The position numbers and the translations under genes were made by a program. A stretch of 64,000 nt of DNA, from positions 1 to 64,000 of the forward strand of contig NZ_GG657757.1 of NCBI RefSeq assembly GCF_000158955.1, read 5' to 3'. A model generated the notes under the pieces. It ran no database searches. It was not told the DNA's origin and saw only the letters and a list, made by a program, of their open reading frames with translations. The DNA is from Streptomyces viridochromogenes DSM 40736 (lineage in GTDB: Bacteria; Actinomycetota; Actinomycetes; Streptomycetales; Streptomycetaceae). Positions 1-8,328 of the stretch are shown piece by piece. Each line of letters starts with the position of its first letter. Position 1 is the stretch's first letter.

Positions 1-74
1 CCGCGTCACGGTGGTATCGCTGCGTCTTGGACGCTGCGATCCCCTTAAGCCGGGCCCCGAACTTAGCTTGTTCT

Positions 75-1559
75 TTAACTCTTCAACCATTGTAGGGCGA
101 TAAGAGTCTTCTTGCGGCGGACGGTTTTGCCCACGTCGTAGCGGGGTGCCCGGTGTCTGTTCTTCGTGCCGGGTGGCCGTCCGGGGCCGGGCCGGTAGGG
201 TTTCGGCGCTCTGGCGGGGCAGGGCATGTGCTGGCGGAGGTTCCGAAAGGTCCGGCGGACCCGGGCGGGGGTGATCCGATTCGGTGCGGCTGGCTTCTCC
301 CACGGGTGCCGCAAATCCTGGGTCAGTGGGCGGGCGAGCCGGAGCTGGGTGTAGGCGGCGATGATCAACCAGGTCCACCGGTCGGCGGCTTCCGGTTCTC
401 GCAGCTGGGGCTTCGTCCAGCCGAGGGTCTGCTTGAACAGGCGGAACGTGTGCTCCAGGTCGAACCGGCGGAGGAAGGCCTGCCAGGCCCGGTCGACGTC
501 CGCGTCGGTGGCACCGGTCTTGGAGGACCACAACCACACCGCTGGAGCCGCCCGGCCTTTCGACAGGTGCTCGACCTCCAGGCGGACCAACGTGCCTTCG
601 ATCAGTGGGAGTTCGCCTTCGTGGTCGAGCCAGGCGGCCCGGTGGGTCAGCCGCGGGTGCACGCGGTCCCATGCCTGGGTGACGGCCTTGCCGTAGTTCG
701 CCGTGGCGGTGCGTGTGGTGACCGCTGGTTCGGGCCAGGTCTCCGGCCTGGCGAAGCGGAACTCCGGACCGTGCTTCGGTGGCCGGCCGCCCTTGGGGTC
801 GTAGATCCGGGGCGGCTTCGGTAGCCGCATCACGCGGTCGCCGCGGACCCGCCCGACCAGCTCAACGGGCAGGTCTTGCAGGACCCAGGCCAGGCGGGTG
901 ACGTCGTATCCGGCGTCCGTGACGATGACGATGTCCGGCTCGCCGGGTTGCCACTGGCCTGCGGCGATGAGCCGTTCGACGACATCGCGGAGCTGGGCGG
1001 CCGTGACCGCAGTGGCGTCATCGGCCGGGCCGAGGCGGACCGCGTCCAGGACCTGAGTCCAGGAGGTGGCGCCCATCTCCAGCACCGCGACGAAGGAGTA
1101 CGGCCAGCCGGGGATGAACTGCGAGGCGGTCTTCGCCCGGCCGTAGACATGGCAGAACAGCCGCTCGGGAGAGCAGGGCGCGTCCGAACGCAGCCATGGA
1201 GAGACGTCCACGGCCAGGACCAGCCGCCCGTCCGGAAACCGGGGCAGCGGAAGCCCGGCCAGCAGCGAGCGCAGTCGGCCGGTGTCGATCCCGCCCTGAT
1301 TGAGGCCGTCGTACATCGCGCCGTGCCCACGGCGGTGCTCGGGCAGCAGCGTCAGCTCCACCGCCGAGTGCACGGCACCCGGCGCACACAACACCGCGTC
1401 CACCAGCTCGAACAGCTCATCGCCCCGGACGGTCAGACACTCGTACAACTCGGCCCGGAAGCGTGACGCTTCCGCGAACGCTTCTCCTGGAACAGCTTCA
1501 GGCAGCAGACTCACCCTCACGGCCTTCGTTCTGATTAGTGCACCTTGGTCGGAGCACAT
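75..1559 (-). CDS. IS transposase, DDE type (apparently intact)
   Basis: A 494-residue transposase of a family common in Streptomyces (I recognise it as the NF041680-type group). The catalytic core is visible as LAVDVSPWLR near residue 114 (first Asp), VTDAGYD near 214 (second Asp) and DLEHTFRLFKQTLGW near 370 (Glu in a helix). The C-terminus is a basic PGRPPGTKN tail. The start is an ATG at 1559. The reading frame is complete, so this is the only transposase here that looks functional. The element probably begins left of or near base 1; I could not define terminal repeats. A decayed relative of the same family lies at about 51.9-52.1 kb. Confidence 0.9.
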   Translation of the reverse strand: MCSDQGALIRTKAVRVSLLPEAVPGEAFAEASRFRAELYECLTVRGDELFELVDAVLCAPGAVHSAVELTLLPEHRRGHGAMYDGLNQGGIDTGRLRSLLAGLPLPRFPDGRLVLAVDVSPWLRSDAPCSPERLFCHVYGRAKTASQFIPGWPYSFVAVLEMGATSWTQVLDAVRLGPADDATAVTAAQLRDVVERLIAAGQWQPGEPDIVIVTDAGYDVTRLAWVLQDLPVELVGRVRGDRVMRLPKPPRIYDPKGGRPPKHGPEFRFARPETWPEPAVTTRTATANYGKAVTQAWDRVHPRLTHRAAWLDHEGELPLIEGTLVRLEVEHLSKGRAAPAVWLWSSKTGATDADVDRAWQAFLRRFDLEHTFRLFKQTLGWTKPQLREPEAADRWTWLIIAAYTQLRLARPLTQDLRHPWEKPAAPNRITPARVRRTFRNLRQHMPCPARAPKPYRPGPGRPPGTKNRHRAPRYDVGKTVRRKKTLIALQWLKS

Positions 1560-1670
1560 GATCAGGCGAAGGCCGCCTCAGCGTCCGGAGAATACCCAGG
1601 TGAGCGACCCAGTTCGAGATGCCGTTCGGCGCCGGAGCTACGGATCGAGCTGAGCAGCCATGCGGAGTCC

Positions 1671-1874
1671 TCACGGGGACTGGCGCTGCGAGCGCCGCGA
1701 CGCGCGGAAAGTGACACCAAGGACTCCGCCTGCACCACCGCCGAGCACCAAGCCCATCGCCATGCTGTCGAAAACAGCCAGCCCGAGCACGAGCCCAACT
1801 GGAATGCCGATCAGCATGCCTGCAACAAGCCCTGTGCTGATGGACGGTACTCGGGCTTCCTCGTTGTTCGTCAC
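1671..1874 (-). CDS. small glycine-rich membrane protein
   Basis: About 67 residues starting at a GTG (VTNNEEARVPSIS). Two hydrophobic segments follow (about residues 14-30 and 33-50), the second rich in glycine (VLGGGAGGVLG), then a basic end. I do not recognise the family; glycine-rich two-helix proteins of this kind are common and usually uncharacterised. A TTG start 51 bases upstream is also open, so the start is uncertain. A GGAGGG run lies about 20 bases before the GTG, too far for a clean ribosome-binding site. The intact transposase ends nearby on the same strand. Confidence 0.5.
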   Translation of the reverse strand: MTNNEEARVPSISTGLVAGMLIGIPVGLVLGLAVFDSMAMGLVLGGGAGGVLGVTFRASRRSQRQSP

Positions 1875-2161
1875 ACGATCATGGTGCCGAAGCAGCCCTC
1901 CGGGGACGAGCTTCAATACGGCCAACCTTCAAGGTCGGCCGTACCTTAAGAACAAGCTCAGGGCGAGGGGGCGCTGTGCCGGATCGCATTCTCATGATGT
2001 TGGCTGCGTTCTCGAACCGGCGCTGGTCGGCCTTGCTGGGGAAGATCAGCAGGAGTCCGACCAGGAACAAGAACGCCTCCCCGCCTCAAGGCGCGATTAG
2101 TTTCGCGAACCAGCCGGCAGGGGCGGCGGGGCGGGCAGGGCCGTCCCGCTAGTCTCTGACC

Positions 2162-2617
2162 ATGGCTGATCCACATCCCGCCGTCTACGAGGCGTACTTC
2201 ACCCGCACGCCCTTCCAACTCCTCGCCGGCGTGGGCTGGAAGCGCCTGGTCGCGTTCTGCGTCGACAGCACGGGCATTCTGCTCGGCGGTGCGCCAGCCC
2301 GCTATAAAGCTCAGACGGCGTTCGTGCCGTGGGAGGACATCACATCGGTAGTCGTGTGGCAGCAGCGCATGGCTGGTCCCTCAATGGACTACGTCGGCGT
2401 CCACCGCCGGGCGGGAGCCCCGGAACTGCCGGGGGCGAACCGCAAGATGACTCCCGCACAGGCAGCTCGCACCGTGCCCCACGTCGAGTACGAGCTTCTC
2501 CGCGCGAGCCGGCCCATCAACTTCTGGCGTCTCGACCCCCACCGCCTCCAAGCCGCAGTCGATTCCTTTGCTCCCCACGTTCCAGTCTTGGTGTATCAAC
2601 AACCACACCTCCGTTGA
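2162..2617 (+). CDS. conserved hypothetical protein
   Basis: A 151-residue soluble protein beginning MADPHPAVYEAYFTRTPFQL. The N-terminal half looks like a small beta-rich domain (FCVDSTGILLGG, then VPWEDITSVVVW) reminiscent of PH-like folds, in which a strand is followed by the W-x-D-I pattern. I do not know a function. It faces two small membrane-protein genes that end just downstream on the opposite strand, leaving about 35 bases between the converging stops. Base composition and codon use match a real Streptomyces gene. Confidence 0.7.
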   Translation: MADPHPAVYEAYFTRTPFQLLAGVGWKRLVAFCVDSTGILLGGAPARYKAQTAFVPWEDITSVVVWQQRMAGPSMDYVGVHRRAGAPELPGANRKMTPAQAARTVPHVEYELLRASRPINFWRLDPHRLQAAVDSFAPHVPVLVYQQPHLR

Positions 2618-2652
2618 AACGCGGGAGGTTAAAGAAAAAGCTCAGTGCTTCT

Positions 2653-2832
2653 TCAACGGCCGTCGCACGGGTCATCGCCCACAGGCATCGGCTTGGTGTC
2701 GGCCGCCAGGCAGGAGGAGTACACCCGCGGCGGAGGGGGCTGTGGATCCCTCTCGGCGCTCACGGCGATGAACGCCACCGCACCGGCACAGATCAGCCCC
2801 GCCATCGCGACGAGCCCTGTACGGCGGCTCAC
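2653..2832 (-). CDS. small single-pass membrane or secreted protein (59 aa)
   Basis: A short gene that starts with GTG overlapping the stop of the upstream gene as GTGA (2829-2832), so the two are translationally coupled. It begins VSRRTGLVAMAGLICAGAVA, an N-terminal basic stretch plus one hydrophobic helix, followed by a proline-rich tail with two cysteines. Its neighbour has the same design (short anchor, then a small exported domain with two cysteines), so the pair may act together at the cell surface. Function unknown. Confidence 0.6.
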   Translation of the reverse strand: MSRRTGLVAMAGLICAGAVAFIAVSAERDPQPPPPRVYSSCLAADTKPMPVGDDPCDGR

Positions 2833-3119
2833 CGGTCGCCGCTGAAGTGGTCGAGAACTTCATCGCTGCAGTCGTCCGCGCCGACCCGGGATCGAGTGAA
2901 GGCCAGCACGCCGTCCTCGTTGCCTTCCCTCTTGGCCTTGGCCAACTGCGCCTCGATGTCCGCGATGTACTCGGCGCACTCGGCACTGACGGGCTTCTCG
3001 GGCTGCGGGTCAGGCGCCGGAAAGGCGTTCAGTGCGGCGGTGGCAGCGATACCGGCCACGCACAGCACCGCCCACACGGCAACCCACAGGCGGCGGCTCA
3101 TCCGTAACGGCTTGGGCAT
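2829..3119 (-). CDS. small membrane-anchored or secreted protein
   Basis: A 96-residue protein with a basic N-terminus (MPKPLRMSRR), one hydrophobic segment (about residues 11-32) and an exported helical domain containing SAECAEYIADIEAQLAKAKR and a second Cys in GADDCSDEV. A disulfide between the two cysteines would be plausible outside the cell. It is the first gene of a coupled pair, its stop overlapping the GTG of the next gene. The family is not recognised; similar short secreted proteins are frequent in actinomycete accessory DNA. Confidence 0.65.
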   Translation of the reverse strand: MPKPLRMSRRLWVAVWAVLCVAGIAATAALNAFPAPDPQPEKPVSAECAEYIADIEAQLAKAKREGNEDGVLAFTRSRVGADDCSDEVLDHFSGDR

Positions 3120-3281
3120 TTAGGCATCCTACGAGCGTCGCAGCGGGCTGTCGCCGAAACGATCAATAGGCCCGCGCGACCTGTACGTCACAGCGAAGAT
3201 CACCCACCGGCGTCTGGCGCGCCGGGGGCGTCGACCACCCCCGCACCAGCCGGGGGCCTGCCGGACCCGGTGGCCGGTCAA

Positions 3282-3887
3282 TCAGGGGCAGGCGGTGTTG
3301 AAAAGGGGGTCGAGCGGATCGCCCTCGTACCCGACGACGAGGCAAGCCGCTGCTACCGGTCCCCGGGAGCGCTCCACGAGCCGGGCCAGGACCGTCGCCT
3401 CGGATGGCAGTTCATCCAGGTCGATACCGAGCGCCCGGGCCGCACGGTCCCGTCGCCGTGCGAAGTCGGGCAGGTCCTCCCGATACTCGTCGGCGACCAC
3501 CTGGAGTTCTTCGGGCGTCCGGCCTGGAGCGTCTCGCCACCACGGCGCCACGAGACACAGCTGCACCAACTCCGGCAGTCCGAGCGCGAGCAGGCCGGCC
3601 TCGCCGTCAAGGCCCACGTACACCACGGGGCGTTCCTCACCGCCCTCGCCGACGAAACAGAACGCGTCCCCCGACCCGGCACGCGCGAACTGCTCCAGCC
3701 GGGCCCCGGAGGCGAGCCGGACCCCCTCTTCCAACTCGTGAGAGTCCGGGTCCGTCGCGTCGAGATCCGCGACGCCGGCAAAAAACGCGACGGCCCTCTC
3801 ATCGGTTCCCAGAAGGGACAGCAAGGCACCCGGCACGTCGGGCCGCCAGGTGGGCGCTGAGTCGGCCGGTGCGTTCGATCCGTTCAC
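3282..3887 (-). CDS. SUKH-like (SMI1/KNR4-type) protein, tentative
   Basis: About 201 residues from a GTG at 3887 (VNGSNAPADSAPTW). An upstream extension of the frame is low-complexity and unlikely to be translated. The central part, with GDAFCFVGEGG, then VVYVGLDGEAG, then LALGLPELVQL, has the layout of SUKH-superfamily domains, which often act as immunity proteins against secreted or contact-dependent toxins. This assignment is by pattern only. No toxin gene is adjacent. It could also be an unrelated hypothetical protein. About 330 bases without a gene separate it from the next gene. Confidence 0.5.
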   Translation of the reverse strand: MNGSNAPADSAPTWRPDVPGALLSLLGTDERAVAFFAGVADLDATDPDSHELEEGVRLASGARLEQFARAGSGDAFCFVGEGGEERPVVYVGLDGEAGLLALGLPELVQLCLVAPWWRDAPGRTPEELQVVADEYREDLPDFARRRDRAARALGIDLDELPSEATVLARLVERSRGPVAAACLVVGYEGDPLDPLFNTACP

Positions 3888-4219
3888 CCGGCCACCGTAT
3901 CCCTGGCTTGACAGCGGTGAGTTGGTGGTGCGGTCGGGAGCCGATCTGACTGCATCTCGGCTGTGGGCGGCGATGGCAATCACGGCGGGCACAGCTCTGG
4001 GCGGTGAGGCGCAGCGAGCGGCGGGGCGGGGTCCTTGGGACAGCTCATGGGCCGGACCGGGCCGTCCCCTCTGTGAAACGTGGGCACCCCCACCGGGTCG
4101 AGTCGGTCGTGGGGAGAGACTGGACCCGCCCGGCGGGAGCCGCGCCGTCCTCATCCGGTGTATCGCCGTCCCGGAACGAGGGGATGCTGTCCTTCTCGGG
4201 CCACGCGGGAGGGGGCTGA
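3888..4219. other. intergenic region, no gene recognised
   Basis: Some 330 bases between divergent genes. It must contain the promoters of the SUKH-like gene on the left and the CoiA-like gene on the right, but I see no clear -35/-10 pair. A purine-rich GGGAGGGGG run at about 4206-4215 can serve as ribosome-binding site for the TTG start at 4220. Open frames here are short and biased. Confidence 0.4.
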
Positions 4220-5533
4220 TTGGGGTACACCGCTGTGCATGCGGGCTGGGGCCGGCTGGATGCGTCGCTGGACGATCTTGGGTGTGGCCGGTCCTGGGCG
4301 GACGTCCACCGCGTGAAAGGGCTGGAGCTTGCGTGTCCGGAGTGCCGGGGAAGGGTGTTCGCGCGCGTCTCCCCGCACCGTGCCAGGCACTTCTACCACC
4401 AGGTGCGGCCGCGCGACTGCGCGCTGGCGAACGAGTCGCCGGAGCATCACCTGCTGAAGCTGGAGCTGGCCACCGCCGCCCGGGCGGCGGGTTTCAGAGC
4501 TGAGCTGGAGGTCGGCAATCAGGCCCGGACCTGGCGTGCCGACGTGCTGGTCTTCGATGAGCAGGACCGGCCGTTCATGGCGCTGGAGGCGCAGTTGTCG
4601 CCCATGACGCCGCAGGACGCGCGGATGCGGACGGACCGCTACGCGGTGGACGGTGTGGCGGTGTGCTGGATCTCGTTGGAGAAGCGGCCGTGGGAGCGCG
4701 GCGTGCCCTCCCTGCGGTTAGCGCCTCCCAGGAACCGCGGGGACGCATGGACGGTGCGCTATGGCATGGCGCGCTACACCTGGGCCGCGCCACGCACGGT
4801 GAAGACGAAAGCAGCGTGGACCCACATCAGCTGCTCCCTGGACGATGCGATCCGGTGGATTCTCCAGGGACGGGTCCATGCCCATACCGGCCCGGACGGG
4901 ACGGTGTGGTGGACCGCCCGCTCCTACGTCCACCTGGCCATCGCCCGGGCCCGGCTGGAGGCCGATGCCGAAGCTGTCCATCAGGCGGCTGCCACCGCGC
5001 AACGCCGACAGGCCGCACAGGAGCAGGCTGCTGCCACCGAGCGAGCCCGACTGGCCGCGGAGCAGCGCAGACTGGCTGCCGAGGACCGTCGGCTGGCCGC
5101 CGAGGAACAGGCGCACGAGGAGCAGCAGGCGGAGCAGGAGCGGTTGGCGGCCTTCTTCGAGCACGCGGGCATCAAGGCTGCACTGTGGCCCGCGTTCATG
5201 CAGTTGGTCTGCTCCGCCTCCGGCAAGTCCGTGGCATGCGGTGAGCAGAGCCCCGCCCATGGCAACGGGCTGCTCCTCTACAGCCGGCCGCGCGAAGGGT
5301 CAGCGTTCCAGCTGGCCGGTGTGGCGTGCCCGGACCCCTCAGCGCTCGCCCAGTGGCCTGCGGACCTGACCATCCTGGTCCCCGGCCAGGCCTGGCTCTT
5401 GCCTATCGAGGAGGCCGCTCAGAGCCCGCTGAAAGTCGCCGTCCTGAACCCGGTCACCAAGCACTGCGCCTACGAACGGGTCGGCCCCCGGACCACGACG
5501 CTGACGCGAAACCCATCAGGTTCGGGCGGGTGA
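4220..5533 (+). CDS. CoiA-like family nuclease
   Basis: A 437-residue protein resembling competence protein CoiA, predicted to act on DNA in the cytoplasm. Near residue 35 is a cysteine pair (CPECRGRVFA) followed by HRARHFYHQ, the typical N-terminal zinc-finger-like region. The nuclease core is visible as WRADVLVFDE and MALEAQLSP, matching the D...E-x-Q pattern of the restriction-endonuclease fold. Residues about 240-300 form a long Ala/Glu/Arg coiled coil, followed by a C-terminal domain. The start is a TTG with a G-rich ribosome-binding site. Codon 167 is TTA (4718-4720), so expression may depend on the bldA leucyl-tRNA. Standalone CoiA-like genes in Streptomyces are of unknown role. Confidence 0.8.
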   Translation: MGYTAVHAGWGRLDASLDDLGCGRSWADVHRVKGLELACPECRGRVFARVSPHRARHFYHQVRPRDCALANESPEHHLLKLELATAARAAGFRAELEVGNQARTWRADVLVFDEQDRPFMALEAQLSPMTPQDARMRTDRYAVDGVAVCWISLEKRPWERGVPSLRLAPPRNRGDAWTVRYGMARYTWAAPRTVKTKAAWTHISCSLDDAIRWILQGRVHAHTGPDGTVWWTARSYVHLAIARARLEADAEAVHQAAATAQRRQAAQEQAAATERARLAAEQRRLAAEDRRLAAEEQAHEEQQAEQERLAAFFEHAGIKAALWPAFMQLVCSASGKSVACGEQSPAHGNGLLLYSRPREGSAFQLAGVACPDPSALAQWPADLTILVPGQAWLLPIEEAAQSPLKVAVLNPVTKHCAYERVGPRTTTLTRNPSGSGG

Positions 5534-5652
5534 GCTCCTATCGACCGCAGAGGCGGGGTGCGGCGGGCTCGGTGCCGGTGATGGCCTACTCGGTCGAGTG
5601 AACGTGCCAGCGGGCGGGAACTTGCAGGAGCACGGCCGCGTCGTGCCGGGCA

Positions 5653-5866
5653 TGAAGCCGATCAGCGAAGCGCACGTGGCGCAGCCGGGCCTGGCCGTCG
5701 TCGACGTCGCAGCGTGTGACCACCAGACCGCGTTCACCGTTCAGGCGCTGCTTGCCGGGCGCTGGCCGACCGCGTCGGCGGACCGGCGATTCGAGTGCCA
5801 GGCGAGCCGGGTCTACGGCTGCGCTGCTACCTCGATGTCCGCCAGGAGCTCGGATCACAGCTGTGA
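5653..5866 (+). pseudogene. DUF6207 family gene, frameshifted
   Basis: The frame from ATG 5653 reads MKPISEAHVAQPGLAVVDVA, then TAFTVQALLAGRWPTAS, the N-terminal half of the short streptomycete DUF6207 family. The C-terminal half, VPGEPGLRLRCYLDVRQELG, is present but in another frame, ending at TGA 5864-5866. A single indel near 5785-5790 (around GACCGGCGATTC) separates them. Function of the family is unknown. A second, truncated copy of its first 60 bases occurs at 48673-48732. A sequencing error cannot be excluded. Confidence 0.7.
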
Positions 5867-5973
5867 GGCCCGAAGCCGGCTGCGAGAACCTGAGCTGGCC
5901 GAGCTCACCCGGTACAGCGCCTCCAACTCACCGTCGGCTGACCCGTGGCGAAGACGCACTGTCTTCCGGCAGG

Positions 5974-6750
5974 TCAGCCCCTCCAACTCGCATCGCCCAC
6001 GGCGCTGTCGGCCCAGTCCGAGATGGAGGCGTCCAAGTCGCGCTGGTGGTGCTTGCCGAGCTTCGCGTACAGCGCGTCGAACACGTCGCTGTCCATGTCT
6101 TCCCGGTGCTCGGCCAGCCAGTTGCCCAGCTCGTACTGCTCACCGTCGTCCAAGTCCCCGCTCATCAGCGCCAGCTCTGGAGTCCACAGCCCCGAGCACC
6201 GCGCCACCTGTACGACGTCCATGGCCAGCTGGAGCGGCGACGGCTTCCACCCGGACGCCTCCTGGACGAAGCCGCCGACGTCCTCCCGGTCCTCGCGCCA
6301 CGCCCGGTCCAGCACGGGCAGCCGCAGCCAGTTCAGGCGCTCCCCGGAAACGGCGTGCGTCGGGAACGAGTAGTGGGCCAGGAAGTCGTCCTGCTCCTCG
6401 TCCACCTGGGACTGGCGCGGCAGATGACGCGGGTCGCGGGTGTAGGGCGCCCCCTCGAACACCCCACTGTCGGGCGTCGGCGAGACCACCCGCCAGGAGA
6501 TGTGCACCTCGCCCGGCCGGAACGCCTCCGGCCACCGCTCGTGATAGTGGTTGGCGTCCTTTGCCCAGTAGCGCCACAGGACGTCCGCCGGCTGCCCTTC
6601 CGCCGAGGGGTCCTCACAGATCGGCCCGGCGCGCCCGACGAGCCAGGACAGCGCCAGCTCCTCGGTGTGGACGTACCCGTTCTTGGATCGGAAGATCCAC
6701 CGCGTGCCTGGAGGGTACGGCTGCACGCCCGCAGTAGTCGTGTTGCTCAT
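5974..6750 (-). CDS. conserved hypothetical protein
   Basis: A 258-residue soluble, acidic protein starting MSNTTTAGVQPYPPGTRWIF at ATG 6750. The frame continues upstream but that part is low-complexity. It has many Trp/Asp residues and no membrane segment or signal peptide. The first third (RWIFRSKNGYVHTEELALSW) looks beta-rich, the rest helical. I do not recognise the family. Its neighbours (DUF6207 relic, hypothetical gene upstream) give no functional hint. Confidence 0.7.
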   Translation of the reverse strand: MSNTTTAGVQPYPPGTRWIFRSKNGYVHTEELALSWLVGRAGPICEDPSAEGQPADVLWRYWAKDANHYHERWPEAFRPGEVHISWRVVSPTPDSGVFEGAPYTRDPRHLPRQSQVDEEQDDFLAHYSFPTHAVSGERLNWLRLPVLDRAWREDREDVGGFVQEASGWKPSPLQLAMDVVQVARCSGLWTPELALMSGDLDDGEQYELGNWLAEHREDMDSDVFDALYAKLGKHHQRDLDASISDWADSAVGDASWRG

Positions 6751-7124
6751 AACCAAGAGTCTTCCAACCGCGGCCCGTCCGCATAGGAGTTCCGCCAACC
6801 TCACCCGGCGGGCACCAGCTCCTCGGGCACGCCCTGCACGGAGGCCCACATGCGATGCGCGGCTCGACGTCCGCGAGATCGCCGCCCCCCTCCTTCCTGG
6901 CCGGGACGTCCGGCGCCGGTCCCGGGCCGTGCCACCGGGCCGACGTATGCACCGCGTGCCCCCGACCGGAGCATGGGTACGCAGCCGCCCGTCGGCCGTG
7001 TCCGGAACGGACCCGCCCAGGCATCCCCCGGCAGCGTCCCGACCCGCACGTCCTCACAGGCACCGGTCGAGCTGGACGGTCCGGGCGCAGAAGGCGGTGG
7101 CACAACGCGGTAGGGGGTGCGTTG
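6751..7124. other. intergenic region, no convincing gene
   Basis: About 370 bases between two minus-strand genes. Both minus-strand frames contain short pieces with gene-like composition (for example DAWAGPFRTRPTGG and RMWASVQGVPEELV), but no frame is continuous with a good start, so this may be a decayed gene. No hairpin or promoter stands out. Confidence 0.35.
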
Positions 7125-8048
7125 TCAGACAGTGCCGGCCAGGGTCTGCTGGACCAGTAGCGCAAGATGCTGGGGATGAGGGCACGTCTGTGTCATGGAC
7201 AGTTCCCTTCCGGTGAGAGGGTGGCCGCTGGGTGTGGCGTCGGCCAGGGGCATGACGTACCAGGTGCCGTCCGAGCGGTGGAAGTCCCACACGATGCCGT
7301 CGTGGTCGGTCAGTTCGATGTGGCAGCCGCAGCCGTCTTCGTAGTCCTGGGCTGCACAGACCTCTTCGGCGGGCGGTCGACATGCGGGGATGAGTTCGGC
7401 GTCGTCCAGCAGGGCTGCCAGCTGGATGTACGTCTCGTGAGTGCTGCCGGGCAACGCTCCGGTGTAGGAAGTGGTGGCCAGGATGTCAACGGCCCCGTCG
7501 CAGTCGCGCGCGTCGATGGCGCCAAAGGCTTCCTGTCCTGCCGCGCCGAGGACGCTCTGGGCGGTGCACAGGCGCTCGGCTTCCCCTGCCCCGTCGTAGT
7601 CGGGGACGGTGATCTCCCCGCGCTCGGCCATGGCGTCCAGGTGGTCGCTCAGCTCCTCCAGCGCCGCGCCCGCCGCAGCGATCTGGGCGAAGAGAGCGGA
7701 GGCCGTCACGGCGGCCTGCTGCGGCGTGTACAGGGCCCATTCGTCGTCCAGGGCGGCAGCAAGTCCTTCGGCCGTTTCGGCTCCCACGATCGCCAGAGCG
7801 ATGGTCTGCCCCGGATCATCGGGCCCGGGATCGGTGATCAGGCGTACTCCGTCGCACACGTGATCAAGCCCCGGTCGTCCGGCTCCTGGTAGCGCCGCCA
7901 CAACGGTTGCCGGTGCGGTGCCGGCTGTGTCACGTCGCCACCCGCCCTTCTGTCTTCGGCCCTTGCTGTCCCCTTCTTCAACGAGGAGGGGCGGGCTGGG
8001 TGACCACCTGGACCTGCTGTCTGGCCGCACAGCTCCGGACAGCGGCAA
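7125..8048 (-). CDS. conserved hypothetical protein, start uncertain
   Basis: Up to 307 residues. The well-behaved part begins around LDHVCDGVRLITDPGPDDPG and is a small alpha/beta protein ending in a compact C-terminal domain with a Cys cluster (EDGCGCHIELTDHDG) and a hydrophobic/aromatic strand (VWDFHRSDGTWYVMPLAD). The C-terminal third looks like a separate binding module. Family not recognised. The TTG at 8048 and a GTG at 7901 are both possible starts; neither has a clear ribosome-binding site, and the first 45 residues are basic and low-complexity, so the shorter form is more likely. Confidence 0.55.
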   Translation of the reverse strand: MPLSGAVRPDSRSRWSPSPPLLVEEGDSKGRRQKGGWRRDTAGTAPATVVAALPGAGRPGLDHVCDGVRLITDPGPDDPGQTIALAIVGAETAEGLAAALDDEWALYTPQQAAVTASALFAQIAAAGAALEELSDHLDAMAERGEITVPDYDGAGEAERLCTAQSVLGAAGQEAFGAIDARDCDGAVDILATTSYTGALPGSTHETYIQLAALLDDAELIPACRPPAEEVCAAQDYEDGCGCHIELTDHDGIVWDFHRSDGTWYVMPLADATPSGHPLTGRELSMTQTCPHPQHLALLVQQTLAGTV

Positions 8049-8059
8049 TGGCTGCGTGC

Positions 8060-8245
8060 CTACAGAGGGCGGGGAGGCTGCTTCGGTTCGAAGACGCTTG
8101 GCGGGGTGCTCGACCAGGGAGTGGACGTCTGGCGCAGGACCTGGGCCAGGTCGCGGTGGATCCGGTCGGCTTCCCCGCGGACCTGGACGGGGATGTCGCC
8201 GCGTTCGGCGACGAGGCGGTCATAGACGGGGGTCTGCTGGAACAC
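8060..8245 (-). CDS. small hypothetical protein (61 aa)
   Basis: GTG-started ORF reading VFQQTPVYDRLVAERGDIPV and continuing with a helical, charged segment. The N-terminal part looks like a genuine small conserved protein, while the last 15 residues are proline-rich. It sits directly downstream of the helicase relic on the same strand and may belong to that decayed unit. No function proposed. Confidence 0.45.
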   Translation of the reverse strand: MFQQTPVYDRLVAERGDIPVQVRGEADRIHRDLAQVLRQTSTPWSSTPPSVFEPKQPPRPL

Positions 8246-8328
8246 GGTGGGGCGGTTTCCCTTCAGCGTGCGGTACGCCGGACCGGCGCAGCTTACGGGC
8301 CCCGGTCACGGCGCGTGGGAGGCGGTGG

